Below are positions 35,605 through 44,899 of a stretch of 64,000 bases of DNA, one piece after another. The position numbers were made by a program, and so were the translations under genes. Each line of letters starts with the position of its first letter. Positions within the stretch are counted from its first letter, which is position 1. The notes under the pieces were generated by a model, which was not told the origin of the DNA, did no database searches, and saw only the letters and a program-made list of their open reading frames with translations. Location of the stretch: assembly GCA_027486725.1 (NCBI GenBank), contig JAIXOP010000015.1, forward strand, positions 62,001 to 126,000. Direction: 5' to 3'. The stretch comes from Burkholderiales bacterium. GTDB lineage: Bacteria; Pseudomonadota; Gammaproteobacteria; Burkholderiales; Burkholderiaceae_A.

Positions 35605-36768
35605 TCAGGCAGCCTCGGCGCTCCAGGCCTGCGCCACGCCGATCTGCGCCAGATCGAAGGCCCGATCCAACAGCACCTCGGTCGAGGCAACCTCGAAGTC
35701 CTCGGGCACGCGCTGGCCCGTGGTCATGAACCAGACGGGCAGGCGGTGGCGCAGCACCACATCCACCACATGTCCAAGCCGGGCCGCCTCATCCATCTTC
35801 GTGACAATCACGCCAGCCAGGCCTGCACCGCTGTATGCCTTGACCACCTCATCGAGCGTCTCGAGGCTGCTTGTGGCATTCAGACAAAGCAGCCTCTGCA
35901 CAGTGCGGCTCGCCCGTCCCAGCACCGCCACCTGCTCGGCGAGCATCTGGTCGCGCTGACTCATCCCCACCGTATCAATCAAGACCGTGTCGCGGTCGGC
36001 CACCGCTGCCAGGGCATGGTTCAGATCGGCCTCATCGCGAGCGCCAAAGACCGGGACCCGCAGAATCCCAGCGTAGGTCCGCAGCTGCTCCTGCGCACCA
36101 ATCCGATACCCATCGGTGCTGATCATGGCCAGTCGGCCTGCACCGCGGGAGAGAACAATGCGCGCGGCCAGCTTGGCGGTGGTGGTGGTTTTGCCCACCC
36201 CGGTCGGCCCCACCAGGGCAAAGACACCGCCCGTGGCCAGGGGGTCCTGATTCTCCCCCATGGTCTGAACATGCCGCCCCAAGGCCGACTTCACCCACAC
36301 CCGCATTGCTTCGGGACCGTCGAGCGACGGAATCCGCTCGGCAAGGAATTTCGCCAGCCCCTTGCTAAAGCCCAGTTCACGCAGCGCCTCTCGCCAGCGC
36401 GCATCGCCCAGAGACAGGCCCGGCAGCACATCCGAGAGCTCATGGCGCCGCTCCAGCGCCTGCCGAAGGGTGCGGACCTCGCCGAGCAGTGCCTCCATGG
36501 CCGCCGAGGAATCCGAGGGACCGACGCCGCGCGGGACCGAGTGGCCAGGGGGAATCGGCGGCGCAGATTCGGGCGGAGATGAGGATGCGGGTGCATTGGA
36601 CGGGGCAGAGTCCAGGCCATGGCCGAAGTCGTCTTCGTGGCAGGCAAGGATCTCAACGCCCTCCGACACCTCGCGGTTGGCCAGGATGATGGCGTCTTCG
36701 CCGAGTGCCTCTTTGACTTTGGCGAGGGCTTGACGGCTGTTGGCTGCAACAAAGCGTCGGACTTTCAT
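35605..36768 (-). CDS. flhF: Flagellar biosynthesis GTPase FlhF
   Basis: A 387-residue SRP-type GTPase that helps place the flagellum. The N-terminal B-domain (1-90) starts MKVRRFVAANSRQALAKVKEALGEDAIIL and is followed by a Ser/Pro-rich linker; the NG domain has the P-loop GPTGVGKTTTTAKLA (187-201), DTVGMSQRD, and LNATSSLETLDEVVKAY with VTKMDEAARLG. The start overlaps the end of flhA by 4 bases. Its usual partner FlhG is degenerate here. Confidence 0.95.
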   Translation of the reverse strand: MKVRRFVAANSRQALAKVKEALGEDAIILANREVSEGVEILACHEDDFGHGLDSAPSNAPASSSPPESAPPIPPGHSVPRGVGPSDSSAAMEALLGEVRTLRQALERRHELSDVLPGLSLGDARWREALRELGFSKGLAKFLAERIPSLDGPEAMRVWVKSALGRHVQTMGENQDPLATGGVFALVGPTGVGKTTTTAKLAARIVLSRGAGRLAMISTDGYRIGAQEQLRTYAGILRVPVFGARDEADLNHALAAVADRDTVLIDTVGMSQRDQMLAEQVAVLGRASRTVQRLLCLNATSSLETLDEVVKAYSGAGLAGVIVTKMDEAARLGHVVDVVLRHRLPVWFMTTGQRVPEDFEVASTEVLLDRAFDLAQIGVAQAWSAEAA

Positions 36769-38840
36769 TGGGCTGCTCCCACAAGTTGGGTGACACGGAT
36801 ATTTTTGTTGTCAGGAAGCTCGGCGTGCGAGAGCACACGAAGCTGAGGAATGCCTCGGCGCAGGAAGCGCGAGAGCGCAAGCCGAAGGCTCGCAGGCACC
36901 AGCAGCACTGGCGTCTGGCCAATCTGTTCGAAGGCGGCAGCGGCCCGCGATGCCTGCGTCGAGAGGGTGTCGGCGAGTCCCGGCTCCAGCGCAGGAACCT
37001 CGCCCACGGAGCCGTTCTGCATCGACTGCATCAGCAGCCGCTCCAGGCGCGCATCGAGCGCCATGACGGGAAGTTCGTCCTGGTCGGGGCAGATCTGCTG
37101 CACGATGGCCCGGCCCAACTGAACACGCACGACGGCGGTCAGGGCAGTGGCGTCCTGAATCTGAGGACCATGCTCCAGCAGGGTCTCAAAGATGGTGTTG
37201 AGGTCACGGATGTGAACCCCCTCGGTCAAGAGGTTCTGCAGTACCCGCTGCACCACGGCCAACGAGAGCACCTTGGGCACCAGCTCTTCGCCCAGCTTGG
37301 AGCCAAGGCTCGAGAGGTGCTCAAGCAACGACTGCAGCTCCGACCGGCCAAAGAGCTCCGCGGCATGCAGACCCAGAAGATGGTTGATGTGCGTTGCCAC
37401 CACCGTGGCCGAATCCACCACGGTGTAGCCCAAGGCCATGGCGTGCTCTCGATCGTCGGCATTGATCCAGAACGCGGGCAGACCGAAGGCGGGATCCTTG
37501 GTCTCGGGCCCCGGCAGTCGGCCCGTGGTCATTCCGGGGTCGATGGCCAGATAGCGACCTGGCTGCGTGTCGCCGGTACCGATCTCTACGCCCTTCAACA
37601 GCAGCCGATACTGACTGGGCCGCAACTCCAGGTTGTCGCGGATGTGGACGGGCGGGGGCAGAAAGCCCACGTCCTGCGCAAACTTCTTTCGAACACCGCG
37701 CACCCGACGCAGCAGCTCTCCGTCTTGGGCCTCGTCCACCAGGCCAATCAGCCGATACCCCACCTCCAAGCCCAGTGCAGAGATGGGGCTCAAATCCCTC
37801 CAGCTGGCCTCGTCGGTGGCTCGACTGCGCTCCAGCACTGGGGCCAACTCGGCCTGCGCCATCGCCTTGGCCTTCTTTTTCTCCATCGTCCAGGCGAGCA
37901 GGGCCAGCAGACCGGCGAGTCCCAGAAATGAGAGCGTGGGCATTCCAGGAATCAGGCCCAGAGAGCCCACGATTGCGGCTGTCATGTTGAGTACTTGGGT
38001 GTTCTTGAGCAGCTGCGCCTGGAGCTGCTCACTGGTGTTGTCCTCGCTCGACACCCGCGAGACCACCACACCGGCCGCGGTCGAAATGATCAGTGCAGGA
38101 ATCTGGGCCACCAGGCCATCGCCAATGGCCAACAAGGTGAAGGTCTCCAGTGCCGAGGAGAACGACATGTCCCGCTGGAGCATGCCCACTGCCAGGCCGC
38201 CGAGAAAGTTGACGAGCGTGATGACGATGCCGGCAATCGCATCGCCCTTGACGTATTTGCTCGCGCCGTCCATCGCGCCGTAGAACTCGGCCTCCTGCGC
38301 TACCTCTTTGCGGCGCTGCTTGGCCTCGGCCTCGCCGATCAGCCCCGCATTGAGGTCTGCGTCGATCGCCATCTGCTTTCCAGGCATGGCATCGAGGGCA
38401 AAGCGTGCTCCCACCTCGGCGATGCGGCCTGCACCCTTGGTGATGACGACAAAATTGATGAGGGTGAGGATGATGAAGACCACCACGCCAACCAGCATGT
38501 TTCCAGCGATCAGGAAATGGCCAAAGGCCTCGATCACCTTGCCGGCCGCATCGGGACCCGTGTGGCCCTCGCTCAGAACCACCCGGGTCGATGCGACGTT
38601 GAGCGAGAGTCGCAGCATCGTCGAGATCAACAGCACAGAGGGGAACACAAGGAAGTCCAGCGCCCGAGTGGTGCGCAGGGCCGTCAAGAGCACGATGACG
38701 GAGATGGCGATGTTGAAGGTGAAGAAGAAGTCCAGCAGCAGGGCCGGAACTGGCAGCACCATGAGTGCGAGGATGGTGACCACCAATATGGGAGCAGCCA
38801 TACCACTGGCCGAGGCGCTGCGAAAGAATCCTGCCTTCAT
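36765..38840 (-). CDS. flhA: Flagellar type III export gate protein FlhA
   Basis: A 691-residue export-gate component with about eight membrane helices in residues 20-320 (ILVVTILALMVLPVPALLLDFFF is the first) and a cytoplasmic C-terminal domain that binds chaperone-substrate complexes. The conserved FHIPEP-type segment FVVITKGAGRIAEVGARFALDAMPGKQMAIDADLNAG is present (about 136-170). It is coupled to flhB by a 4-base overlap upstream and to flhF by a 4-base overlap downstream. Confidence 0.96.
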   Translation of the reverse strand: MKAGFFRSASASGMAAPILVVTILALMVLPVPALLLDFFFTFNIAISVIVLLTALRTTRALDFLVFPSVLLISTMLRLSLNVASTRVVLSEGHTGPDAAGKVIEAFGHFLIAGNMLVGVVVFIILTLINFVVITKGAGRIAEVGARFALDAMPGKQMAIDADLNAGLIGEAEAKQRRKEVAQEAEFYGAMDGASKYVKGDAIAGIVITLVNFLGGLAVGMLQRDMSFSSALETFTLLAIGDGLVAQIPALIISTAAGVVVSRVSSEDNTSEQLQAQLLKNTQVLNMTAAIVGSLGLIPGMPTLSFLGLAGLLALLAWTMEKKKAKAMAQAELAPVLERSRATDEASWRDLSPISALGLEVGYRLIGLVDEAQDGELLRRVRGVRKKFAQDVGFLPPPVHIRDNLELRPSQYRLLLKGVEIGTGDTQPGRYLAIDPGMTTGRLPGPETKDPAFGLPAFWINADDREHAMALGYTVVDSATVVATHINHLLGLHAAELFGRSELQSLLEHLSSLGSKLGEELVPKVLSLAVVQRVLQNLLTEGVHIRDLNTIFETLLEHGPQIQDATALTAVVRVQLGRAIVQQICPDQDELPVMALDARLERLLMQSMQNGSVGEVPALEPGLADTLSTQASRAAAAFEQIGQTPVLLVPASLRLALSRFLRRGIPQLRVLSHAELPDNKNIRVTQLVGAAQ

Positions 38841-40039
38841 GCCTGTGCCCCCGTGGTCTGAGGCGTGCTGGTCGCTCTCGCGCTGACAGGATTCCCGGAA
38901 GGCGCAGCAGGATCGAGATGCTCGGGCACCCCAAGCGCCTCATCGCTGGGCGGCCGAAGTCCCGAGGCCACTGCACGCCCCGACTTCAGTGCAAACACAT
39001 AGGCCAGCACCTGGGCGACCGCGTTGTAGAGCGCGGCGGGAATTTCCGCATCCAGATCCACGTGCCGGTGCAGGGCACGCGCCAAGGGCGGCGCCTCGAG
39101 CAGCGGAACCCCCGACTCCTGGGCGAGCTCTCGGATCCGGGCTGCAACCGCGTCGGCCCCCTTGGCCACCACCCTTGGGGCACGGCCCGAAGACCCACCT
39201 GCATATTGAAGGGCCACGGCATAGTGGGTTGGGTTGGTCACCACCACATCCGCCGTGGGCACCTTGCTCATCATCCGGCTGCGGGCCATGGCACGCTGCT
39301 GGCTGCGGATCTTGGCCTTGGTCTCGGGGTTTCCATCGCTCTCCTTCATTTCCTCCTTGACCTGCTGCTTGGTCATGCGCAGCTTTTTCGCGTAGGAGTA
39401 CATCTGATATGGCGCATCGATCGCCACCACCGCGAGCATGGAAAGAACCACCATGGCAAAGATCCAGCGAAGCAGCTCGGCCTGCTGGGGAATCGCCACT
39501 GCCAAATCACTGAGCGACAGGGCCTGCGACTCCGACACGGCCCGAAGCCCAAGAACCGTTGCCACCCCGGCGACCAAAGCCGCCTTCAGAACGGCTTTGA
39601 GCAACTCCACAAGGCTTTGCACGGAGAACATGCGGGCAAGCCCTGCGGCCGGGTTCAGGCGCTCCCATCGCATCCTCAGCCCGGCAGAACTGAGATGAAG
39701 TCCACCGACCAGGCCCGGCGAGAGCACTGCAGCCACCAGCACCACCGCGAACATGGGAGGCAGCAGCCAAACCAGCGCCCCCAATGGCTCCAAGGCCATC
39801 TGGATGGCTTCTTCGGGACCGACGGCAGCGCTGGGCAGCCGAGCGAGGCCCGAGGCCAACTGGCCAGACAGCAGCTCTGCGGTGGACTTGCCGAGCGCGG
39901 CGATCATGACCACGCCGGCTGCCAGGCTCAGGAAGATGTCGAGCTCGCGGGATCGGGGAACATCTCCCTCCTCGCGCGCCTTCTCGATTCGCCGTTGCGA
40001 CGCTGGCTCACTGCGTTCCAGATCGGAGTCGTCCGCCAA
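38837..40039 (-). CDS. flhB: Flagellar export switch protein FlhB
   Basis: A 400-residue export switch protein: an N-terminal membrane domain with four hydrophobic segments (about 33-50, 90-112, 145-167, 190-208) and a cytoplasmic domain with the self-cleavage site N269-P270-T271-H272 (VVTNPTHYAVALQY), identical in position to Salmonella FlhB. The C-terminal tail is Pro-rich and longer than in Salmonella. It is the first of the flhB-flhA-flhF run and lies 103 bp after the response-regulator gene. Confidence 0.96.
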   Translation of the reverse strand: MADDSDLERSEPASQRRIEKAREEGDVPRSRELDIFLSLAAGVVMIAALGKSTAELLSGQLASGLARLPSAAVGPEEAIQMALEPLGALVWLLPPMFAVVLVAAVLSPGLVGGLHLSSAGLRMRWERLNPAAGLARMFSVQSLVELLKAVLKAALVAGVATVLGLRAVSESQALSLSDLAVAIPQQAELLRWIFAMVVLSMLAVVAIDAPYQMYSYAKKLRMTKQQVKEEMKESDGNPETKAKIRSQQRAMARSRMMSKVPTADVVVTNPTHYAVALQYAGGSSGRAPRVVAKGADAVAARIRELAQESGVPLLEAPPLARALHRHVDLDAEIPAALYNAVAQVLAYVFALKSGRAVASGLRPPSDEALGVPEHLDPAAPSGNPVSARATSTPQTTGAQA

Positions 40040-40142
40040 TCCAAATCCCCAAGTTCAATCCCTCGCCGATGCGCGAGGCCTGGGTTGGATTATTCGGCGG
40101 ACTTGAGGGCCTGAAAGCGTGGAGCAGGCCTTGAAAACAACC

Positions 40143-40781
40143 CTATCTCACCAGACGTTGGCGGAAGGCGTATTGAATCAACTCGATGGTGTGGCGCAGG
40201 CCCAGCTTGCGGAGCACACGACTGCGGTACTCACTCACCGTCTTCACCGACAGGCCCTCTTTCTCGGCGATGTCACTCACCGACAGGCCACTGGCCAGCA
40301 TAAGCATGGTCTGGAACTCTCGATCGGAGAGGCCCTCATGACCCGGCCGATGGTCGGGATCGTAGAGGGTGTCGGCCATCTGCTGGGCCAGGGCCGTGCT
40401 GATGTAGCGCTGCCCCGCCACCACCGTAGCGATGGCCTGACGATAGTCGTCCACCGGCTGGCGGCGGCAGAGGAACCCGTGCACGCCGAGTTTCATCAGA
40501 CGAACCCCATAGGCTCCGGCATCGGTCGATCCCGAATTGAGCAGCAGCCGTATCTGAGGGTGCGATTCCCGAATCTGTCCGATCGCCGCCAGGCCGCCCG
40601 CATCCTCGTCGGGCAGGGCCATGAAGAGCATGTGGGGCTTGTGCCGTCGGAGAAAAGCATCAAGCCCATCGGTGTCCTCCGCCTCGCCGACCAGATGACA
40701 GTCGGGCACCGACTCGAGAATCTGTCGAACCCCGTAACGGAACATCGGCGAAGGATCAATCAAGACAACGCGCAGGGACAC
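40143..40781 (-). CDS. LuxR/NarL-type response regulator with degenerate receiver
   Basis: A 212-residue protein: receiver-like domain (1-120) and a C-terminal LuxR helix-turn-helix (about 147-212, LSDREFQTMLMLASGLSVSDIAEKEGLSVKTVSEYRSRVLRKL). In the receiver, the usual acidic pair is D9-P10, the phospho-acceptor position has Met54/Ala55 (HMLFMALPDEDAGG) instead of Asp, and the conserved Lys is Arg106. Phosphorylation by the normal route is therefore unlikely. It lies between flgN and flhB on the same strand, so it may regulate flagellar or chemotaxis genes. The HTH appears intact, with the key residues of NarL-type binding. Confidence 0.86.
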   Translation of the reverse strand: MSLRVVLIDPSPMFRYGVRQILESVPDCHLVGEAEDTDGLDAFLRRHKPHMLFMALPDEDAGGLAAIGQIRESHPQIRLLLNSGSTDAGAYGVRLMKLGVHGFLCRRQPVDDYRQAIATVVAGQRYISTALAQQMADTLYDPDHRPGHEGLSDREFQTMLMLASGLSVSDIAEKEGLSVKTVSEYRSRVLRKLGLRHTIELIQYAFRQRLVR

Positions 40782-40904
40782 CAGGATCTCCGGGAATCAA
40801 GGCCAACGGCGATGCATCGATGCCCGACCCTGGACTCCGGGTTCGTCTTACACCGATTTCGGCGTCATCCTACCCAAAGTCTGACCAACCCGCAGCCAGA
40901 GACC

Positions 40905-41393
40905 CTAAAAATTCACCATCCCGCTGGCCTGATACAGGGAAGACCCTCCGCGATGGCCGCGCTGAGGGCCGACCACATCGCGCAGGGCCTGAAGGGCCTG
41001 AGAGACCTCGGCGCCCTGCACGGCAAGCGCCCGACCGTTGGCCTCGTTGCGCCGCTTGACCTCACCGAGGGCGCGACCAAACCGAGCCCAGGCGGGGGCA
41101 AGCCGATCCATGTCCGGCAGCCCAGGTTCCGACCGGAGTGCCCGATCGATCAGCTGCGGGAGCTCCTGGGCTGGCGCTGCACCGAGCAGCACCTGCAATT
41201 CACTGAGGCCCTGGGCCTGATATGTCCAAAACCTCGCAAGAGAATCTTGCTTCTGGCGCACTGCGGCCTCCAAGGCTTCCACCTTGCGCGATGCCAGGGC
41301 CTCGGCCTCCGCCTCGAGGGCCTGCAGCAGCCGATCCAGCCAAGGCGACAAGGACTCCAGATACTGCAGAATGTGCTGCGACCCCGAGGCCAC
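40905..41393 (-). CDS. flgN: FlgN-like flagellar export chaperone
   Basis: A 162-residue, helical, Ala/Leu-rich protein with the FlgN-type ending NGRALAVQGAEVSQALQALRDV and SLYQASGMVNF. FlgN carries the hook-filament junction proteins FlgK and FlgL to the export gate. It starts 10 bp after flgM, the normal flgM-flgN pairing. The family is weakly conserved, so identification leans on position and helix pattern. Confidence 0.8.
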   Translation of the reverse strand: MASGSQHILQYLESLSPWLDRLLQALEAEAEALASRKVEALEAAVRQKQDSLARFWTYQAQGLSELQVLLGAAPAQELPQLIDRALRSEPGLPDMDRLAPAWARFGRALGEVKRRNEANGRALAVQGAEVSQALQALRDVVGPQRGHRGGSSLYQASGMVNF

Positions 41394-41403
41394 GTGGCGC
41401 CCC

Positions 41404-41712
41404 CTAGGCCTGGCGTGGGTTGTTGCGGATCAGATCCCGGACGGTGGCAATCAGACCCTCGGCCACTGCCTCGGCATCCACCCGAAAACTGCCATCGGCA
41501 ATGGCTGCACGAATCTGAGCAATCCGAGCGACATCGAAGGTCTGGCCATCGCCCGCGATGCTGCGTCCGACCAGCACCTCGGGTGCAGAGGCAGCCGCTG
41601 CCTGGCTTGATGTCGGCGCTGCCGGAGCCGCCTGGGCGCCTGCAGACGTTCGGCCAGTGGCTGGGGTGGCCAGACCGCCAACGCTTTTGAGGTGCAGTGG
41701 ATCGATGGGCAT
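41404..41712 (-). CDS. flgM: Anti-sigma-28 factor FlgM
   Basis: A 102-residue FlgM protein. It has a Thr/Ala-rich disordered N-terminal half and the C-terminal sigma-binding part with FDVARIAQIRAAIADGSFRVDAEAVAEGLI, the standard FlgM signature. It binds FliA until the hook is complete and is then exported. The flgM-flgN pair follows flgA with a 64-bp gap that contains a twice-repeated TGGGATTAC and could carry its own promoter. Confidence 0.92.
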   Translation of the reverse strand: MPIDPLHLKSVGGLATPATGRTSAGAQAAPAAPTSSQAAAASAPEVLVGRSIAGDGQTFDVARIAQIRAAIADGSFRVDAEAVAEGLIATVRDLIRNNPRQA

Positions 41713-41776
41713 AAAGGCCTCGATGTGGAAATGGATGGGACGTTGATGAACTGGGAGTGCTTGGGATTACCTGGGA

Positions 41777-42415
41777 TTACGGCTGAATGGGCGATGACTT
41801 GAGCGGAATTTCCACCACACCGGTGGCGGCCACAATCCCACTGACCCGACGGCCCCCGGGAAGCAGCACGGCCACCGATTCGCCCACGAAGCCATGGCCC
41901 TGGGCGCGGCCCTCGGCCATCAGTGAGAAGCCGGGCCGCTCAATCACCAACTGAACGGGACTGCCGGCCCCAAAAACCCGGGTGCGGGGTGCTGTTGCGG
42001 CCACGGCCAAGGACGACGTCCCGGCAGCCCTTGCAGGGCTGACACCGCTTTCCACGGGCCGATCTGACCCCAAGGCCACCTTGCGGGCGAGCAGGTGAAA
42101 GCCCTCGCCCGAGGATGCATCGCACTGCAGCCGCAGTCGGATGTGGTGCGTGGCACTCCAGCCCGACACCGGGGTCACCCGAGGTGCTGGACAGCGCTCG
42201 GGGAGCACGGTGCCCCGCATGGGCGCGAACTCATAGTCGTGCCCGGGGGCTGGCTGGCGTGCGGGACCCGCCAAGCGGTCGAGCTGCTCGGACACGGTGT
42301 CCTGCCATCCCACCGACGCGGTGGCCGAGGCCGGGACCAGCAGCACTGCCAGTCCCGCCATCACTGCTGCGGCCACTGCCGCCGCAGCCGACCGTTGACT
42401 TAGAACGTGACCCAT
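41777..42415 (-). CDS. flgA: Flagellar P-ring assembly chaperone FlgA
   Basis: A 212-residue exported chaperone for FlgI. The signal peptide covers about 1-32 (ends SATASV), and the C-terminal SAF domain contains [42 protein letters not shown]. It overlaps the end of the upstream receptor gene by 16 bases. It is followed by flgM and flgN; the flgBCDEFGHIJKL genes that normally accompany it are not in this window. Confidence 0.9.
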   Translation of the reverse strand: MGHVLSQRSAAAAVAAAVMAGLAVLLVPASATASVGWQDTVSEQLDRLAGPARQPAPGHDYEFAPMRGTVLPERCPAPRVTPVSGWSATHHIRLRLQCDASSGEGFHLLARKVALGSDRPVESGVSPARAAGTSSLAVAATAPRTRVFGAGSPVQLVIERPGFSLMAEGRAQGHGFVGESVAVLLPGGRRVSGIVAATGVVEIPLKSSPIQP

Positions 42416-44211
42416 TCGTCCTCGTCCGATGAGGCCTTGGCGCTGGCCTTGGCTACCATGGTGTTCGAGGCCGGACTCGACGACTCGGCCGCAGCGGGCT
42501 TGGCTGCCGGTCGACTGGGGCTGTTGGCCGCGGCCGCGGATGTTGGGGCCGAGGCACCCACCTTGGCCACCGGCGAGGCCTTCGGGCTCGTCGCGGGCTT
42601 GGAGACCTTGGAGGCCGTCGACGCAGACGCCGCCATGGCCTTGCGTTGGGACGCGTCGGCCATGAGCTTGAATCGGCCTGCCATGGCAGCGAGCTCCCCA
42701 GCCAGAGACTTCACGCTCTCTGCCGCGGCCACGCTTTCTTCGACCAGCGAGGCGTTCTGCTGGGTCGCCTGGTCCATCTGGCTGACGGCGTCGGACACCT
42801 GAGACACACTGGCCGACTGCTCGGCAATCGCCGAGTTCACCTCGGCCATCACTGCGGTCACCCGGTCGATGGCCTTGACGATCTCGTCCATGGCAGCGCC
42901 AGCATCGGCGACCAGGGCCGTGCCCTCGCCCACCCGCGCAACGCTGTTGGTGATCAGTCCCTTGATCTCCTTGGCCGCCTCGGCGCTGCGCTGAGCCAGG
43001 GTGCGGACCTCGCCGGCCACCACCGCAAAGCCACGGCCCTGCTCGCCGGCCCGGGCAGCCTCCACGGCCGCATTCAGGGCGAGGATATTGGTCTGGAAGG
43101 CAATGCCATCAATGGTGGAGATGATCTCGCTGATCTTGTTGGAGGAATCCTCGATGTCGCGCATGTTGTGGACGACCTGGTCCATCACGCTGCGGCCCGA
43201 CTTGGCCGAGCCCGAGGCATCGGATGCCAGTCCATTGGCCTCGCGGATGTTGTCGGAGTTCAGCCGGGCTGTGCTGCCCAGCTCCTCCATCGAGGCGGCC
43301 GTCTCCTCCAGTGCACTGGCCTGCTCCTCGGTCCGCTGCGAGAGTTCGATGTTGCCCTGCGTGATCTGTGCCGAGGTCGCTGCCAAGTGGTCTGCAGCCT
43401 CCTTGGTGGCGGCCAGAGTCTTATTCAGCTCGCCCACCATCGACGCCAGAGATGTCTTGAGGCGGCCCAGCTCGTCGCTGGTGTCTGCCGTAATCTGGGG
43501 GGTGAGGTCGCCAGCGGCGACGCGCTCCACGAGCGATGCAATTTCCTGCACGGGCTTGACCACCGTGCCGGTGATGAAGATCGTGTAGGCAAGGCCCAAG
43601 GCTGCCACCACCGCGAAGGTGCCAACGAGCATGAACTCCTCGCTGTTGGCGCTTTGAACAGCGGCATCCATGGTGGCGTTGGCGGTTCGATACTTGGATG
43701 CAGCCAAATCAGACAGAAGCTTCTCGAGCGCCGACGAGGCCACATGGCACTCGCGCATCAGGGTCGCCAGCGCAGCAGGATCTCCCGCTTGGAACATCCC
43801 AACGACGCGCTTTTGAAGAGCCGAGACCGTCTCAACGGCCGCGGGGAGTTGCGCCATCAGCGCGCGGCCCTCCTCCGTCACAAACAAATCCTTGGCGGCG
43901 TCCACATTGGCACGCAGTTCCTTCTCCGAGGCATCGCGCTCCTCCAGTGCCCGGCGTGCGGTCGCGGAGTCGCCCAGCGAATTGGCCAGCGCATAGTTTC
44001 GCACCGCGCGGGTCATTTTCAGGGTGTGAACCGCAGCTTCTTCAACGTGCTTCAGGCCCACCAGGTCTCGCACAAACAGCTTGGTGGTGTCTGCCTTGAC
44101 GCGCTCGGCGCCCTGGAAGCCTTCGAAGGTGATGAATGCCATCCCCAGCATGAAGATGCCGACCAGCGACAGGAGCTTCAGTCGGATGGAGAGATTTTTG
44201 AGCCAGCTCAT
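42400..44211 (-). CDS. Methyl-accepting chemotaxis protein with C-terminal CheR-type pentapeptide
   Basis: A 603-residue receptor. Membrane segment 1 is near residues 10-28, the periplasmic four-helix sensor covers about 30-190, membrane segment 2 is about 192-212, followed by HAMP and the signalling domain with the hairpin tip [39 protein letters not shown] long Ala/Ser/Lys linker then ends in EDEWVTF, resembling the CheR-binding pentapeptide NWETF of E. coli receptors. It precedes flgA (16-base overlap) and follows cheW. The ligand is unknown. Confidence 0.93.
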   Translation of the reverse strand: MSWLKNLSIRLKLLSLVGIFMLGMAFITFEGFQGAERVKADTTKLFVRDLVGLKHVEEAAVHTLKMTRAVRNYALANSLGDSATARRALEERDASEKELRANVDAAKDLFVTEEGRALMAQLPAAVETVSALQKRVVGMFQAGDPAALATLMRECHVASSALEKLLSDLAASKYRTANATMDAAVQSANSEEFMLVGTFAVVAALGLAYTIFITGTVVKPVQEIASLVERVAAGDLTPQITADTSDELGRLKTSLASMVGELNKTLAATKEAADHLAATSAQITQGNIELSQRTEEQASALEETAASMEELGSTARLNSDNIREANGLASDASGSAKSGRSVMDQVVHNMRDIEDSSNKISEIISTIDGIAFQTNILALNAAVEAARAGEQGRGFAVVAGEVRTLAQRSAEAAKEIKGLITNSVARVGEGTALVADAGAAMDEIVKAIDRVTAVMAEVNSAIAEQSASVSQVSDAVSQMDQATQQNASLVEESVAAAESVKSLAGELAAMAGRFKLMADASQRKAMAASASTASKVSKPATSPKASPVAKVGASAPTSAAAANSPSRPAAKPAAAESSSPASNTMVAKASAKASSDEDEWVTF

Positions 44212-44281
44212 GGTGATGTCCTTTCAGTGCCCTACTTAAGATGTCGTCGTTTCGATGTTGTGGATCGCCTGGGCGCAGCCA

Positions 44282-44824
44282 TCAGTGGCTGGTCATCAGA
44301 CCCATGTCTTCAGCACCCATCAGCCGCTCAATGTCGACCAGCGTCAGCATTCGCTGATCGATGGTGGCAATCGCCATGAGGTGGTCGGTGGGGATCACCG
44401 AATTGAACTCGGGAATCGGTCGCAGTTGCTCGGGCAGAAGGGAGATCACATCGGAGACCGAGTCGACCACCACGCCAATGACCCGAGCACCGAGGTTGAG
44501 CACGATGGTCACCGTCGACCCATCGTAGGCAGGCGATGGCATGCCGAACTTGATCCGAAGATCAATGATTGGAACGATGGCGCCGCGGAGGTTGACCACA
44601 CCCAGAATAAACGTTGGGGTGTTGGCAATCTTGGTGGGGGTCTGGAAGCTGCTGATCTCCTGAACCTTGAGAATCTCAATGCCGTACTCCTCTTGGCCAA
44701 GCCGAAACGAGAGGAACTCCCGGCTGATCTGGGCAACGGCGTGGGCGTCCATGGAGGAGCCCAGTCCCGCTGCGGCGGCGGTATTGGCTGGGTTGGAGGT
44801 CTGGGTGACGGGGTTGTTTTGCAT
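44282..44824 (-). CDS. cheW: Chemotaxis coupling protein CheW
   Basis: A 180-residue CheW that links receptors to CheA. The core starts with REFLSFRLGQEEYGIEILKVQEI and includes ILGVVNLRGAIVPIIDLRIKFG and VNSRVIGVVVDSVSDVISL, which are typical. A short N-terminal extension (about 30 residues, Ala/Asn-rich) precedes the domain. It lies between a CheA gene and a receptor gene. A small inverted repeat (44845-44862) lies just before its start. Confidence 0.94.
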   Translation of the reverse strand: MQNNPVTQTSNPANTAAAAGLGSSMDAHAVAQISREFLSFRLGQEEYGIEILKVQEISSFQTPTKIANTPTFILGVVNLRGAIVPIIDLRIKFGMPSPAYDGSTVTIVLNLGARVIGVVVDSVSDVISLLPEQLRPIPEFNSVIPTDHLMAIATIDQRMLTLVDIERLMGAEDMGLMTSH

Positions 44825-44844
44825 GTTGGTGTGGCTCCCTGTGA

Positions 44845-44862
44845 ATCGTTGGAATCAACGAT
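44845..44862. repeat. Short inverted repeat between cheA and cheW
   Basis: Arms ATCGTTG and CAACGAT with a 4-nt loop lie in the 75-bp gap after the cheA stop and 20 bp before the cheW start. It could be a weak transcript hairpin that sets the relative levels of the two proteins, but there is no T-run. Confidence 0.4.
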
Positions 44863-44899
44863 AGGTGGAATTGATGGGGCTGAAATGCAGGAATAAGGG

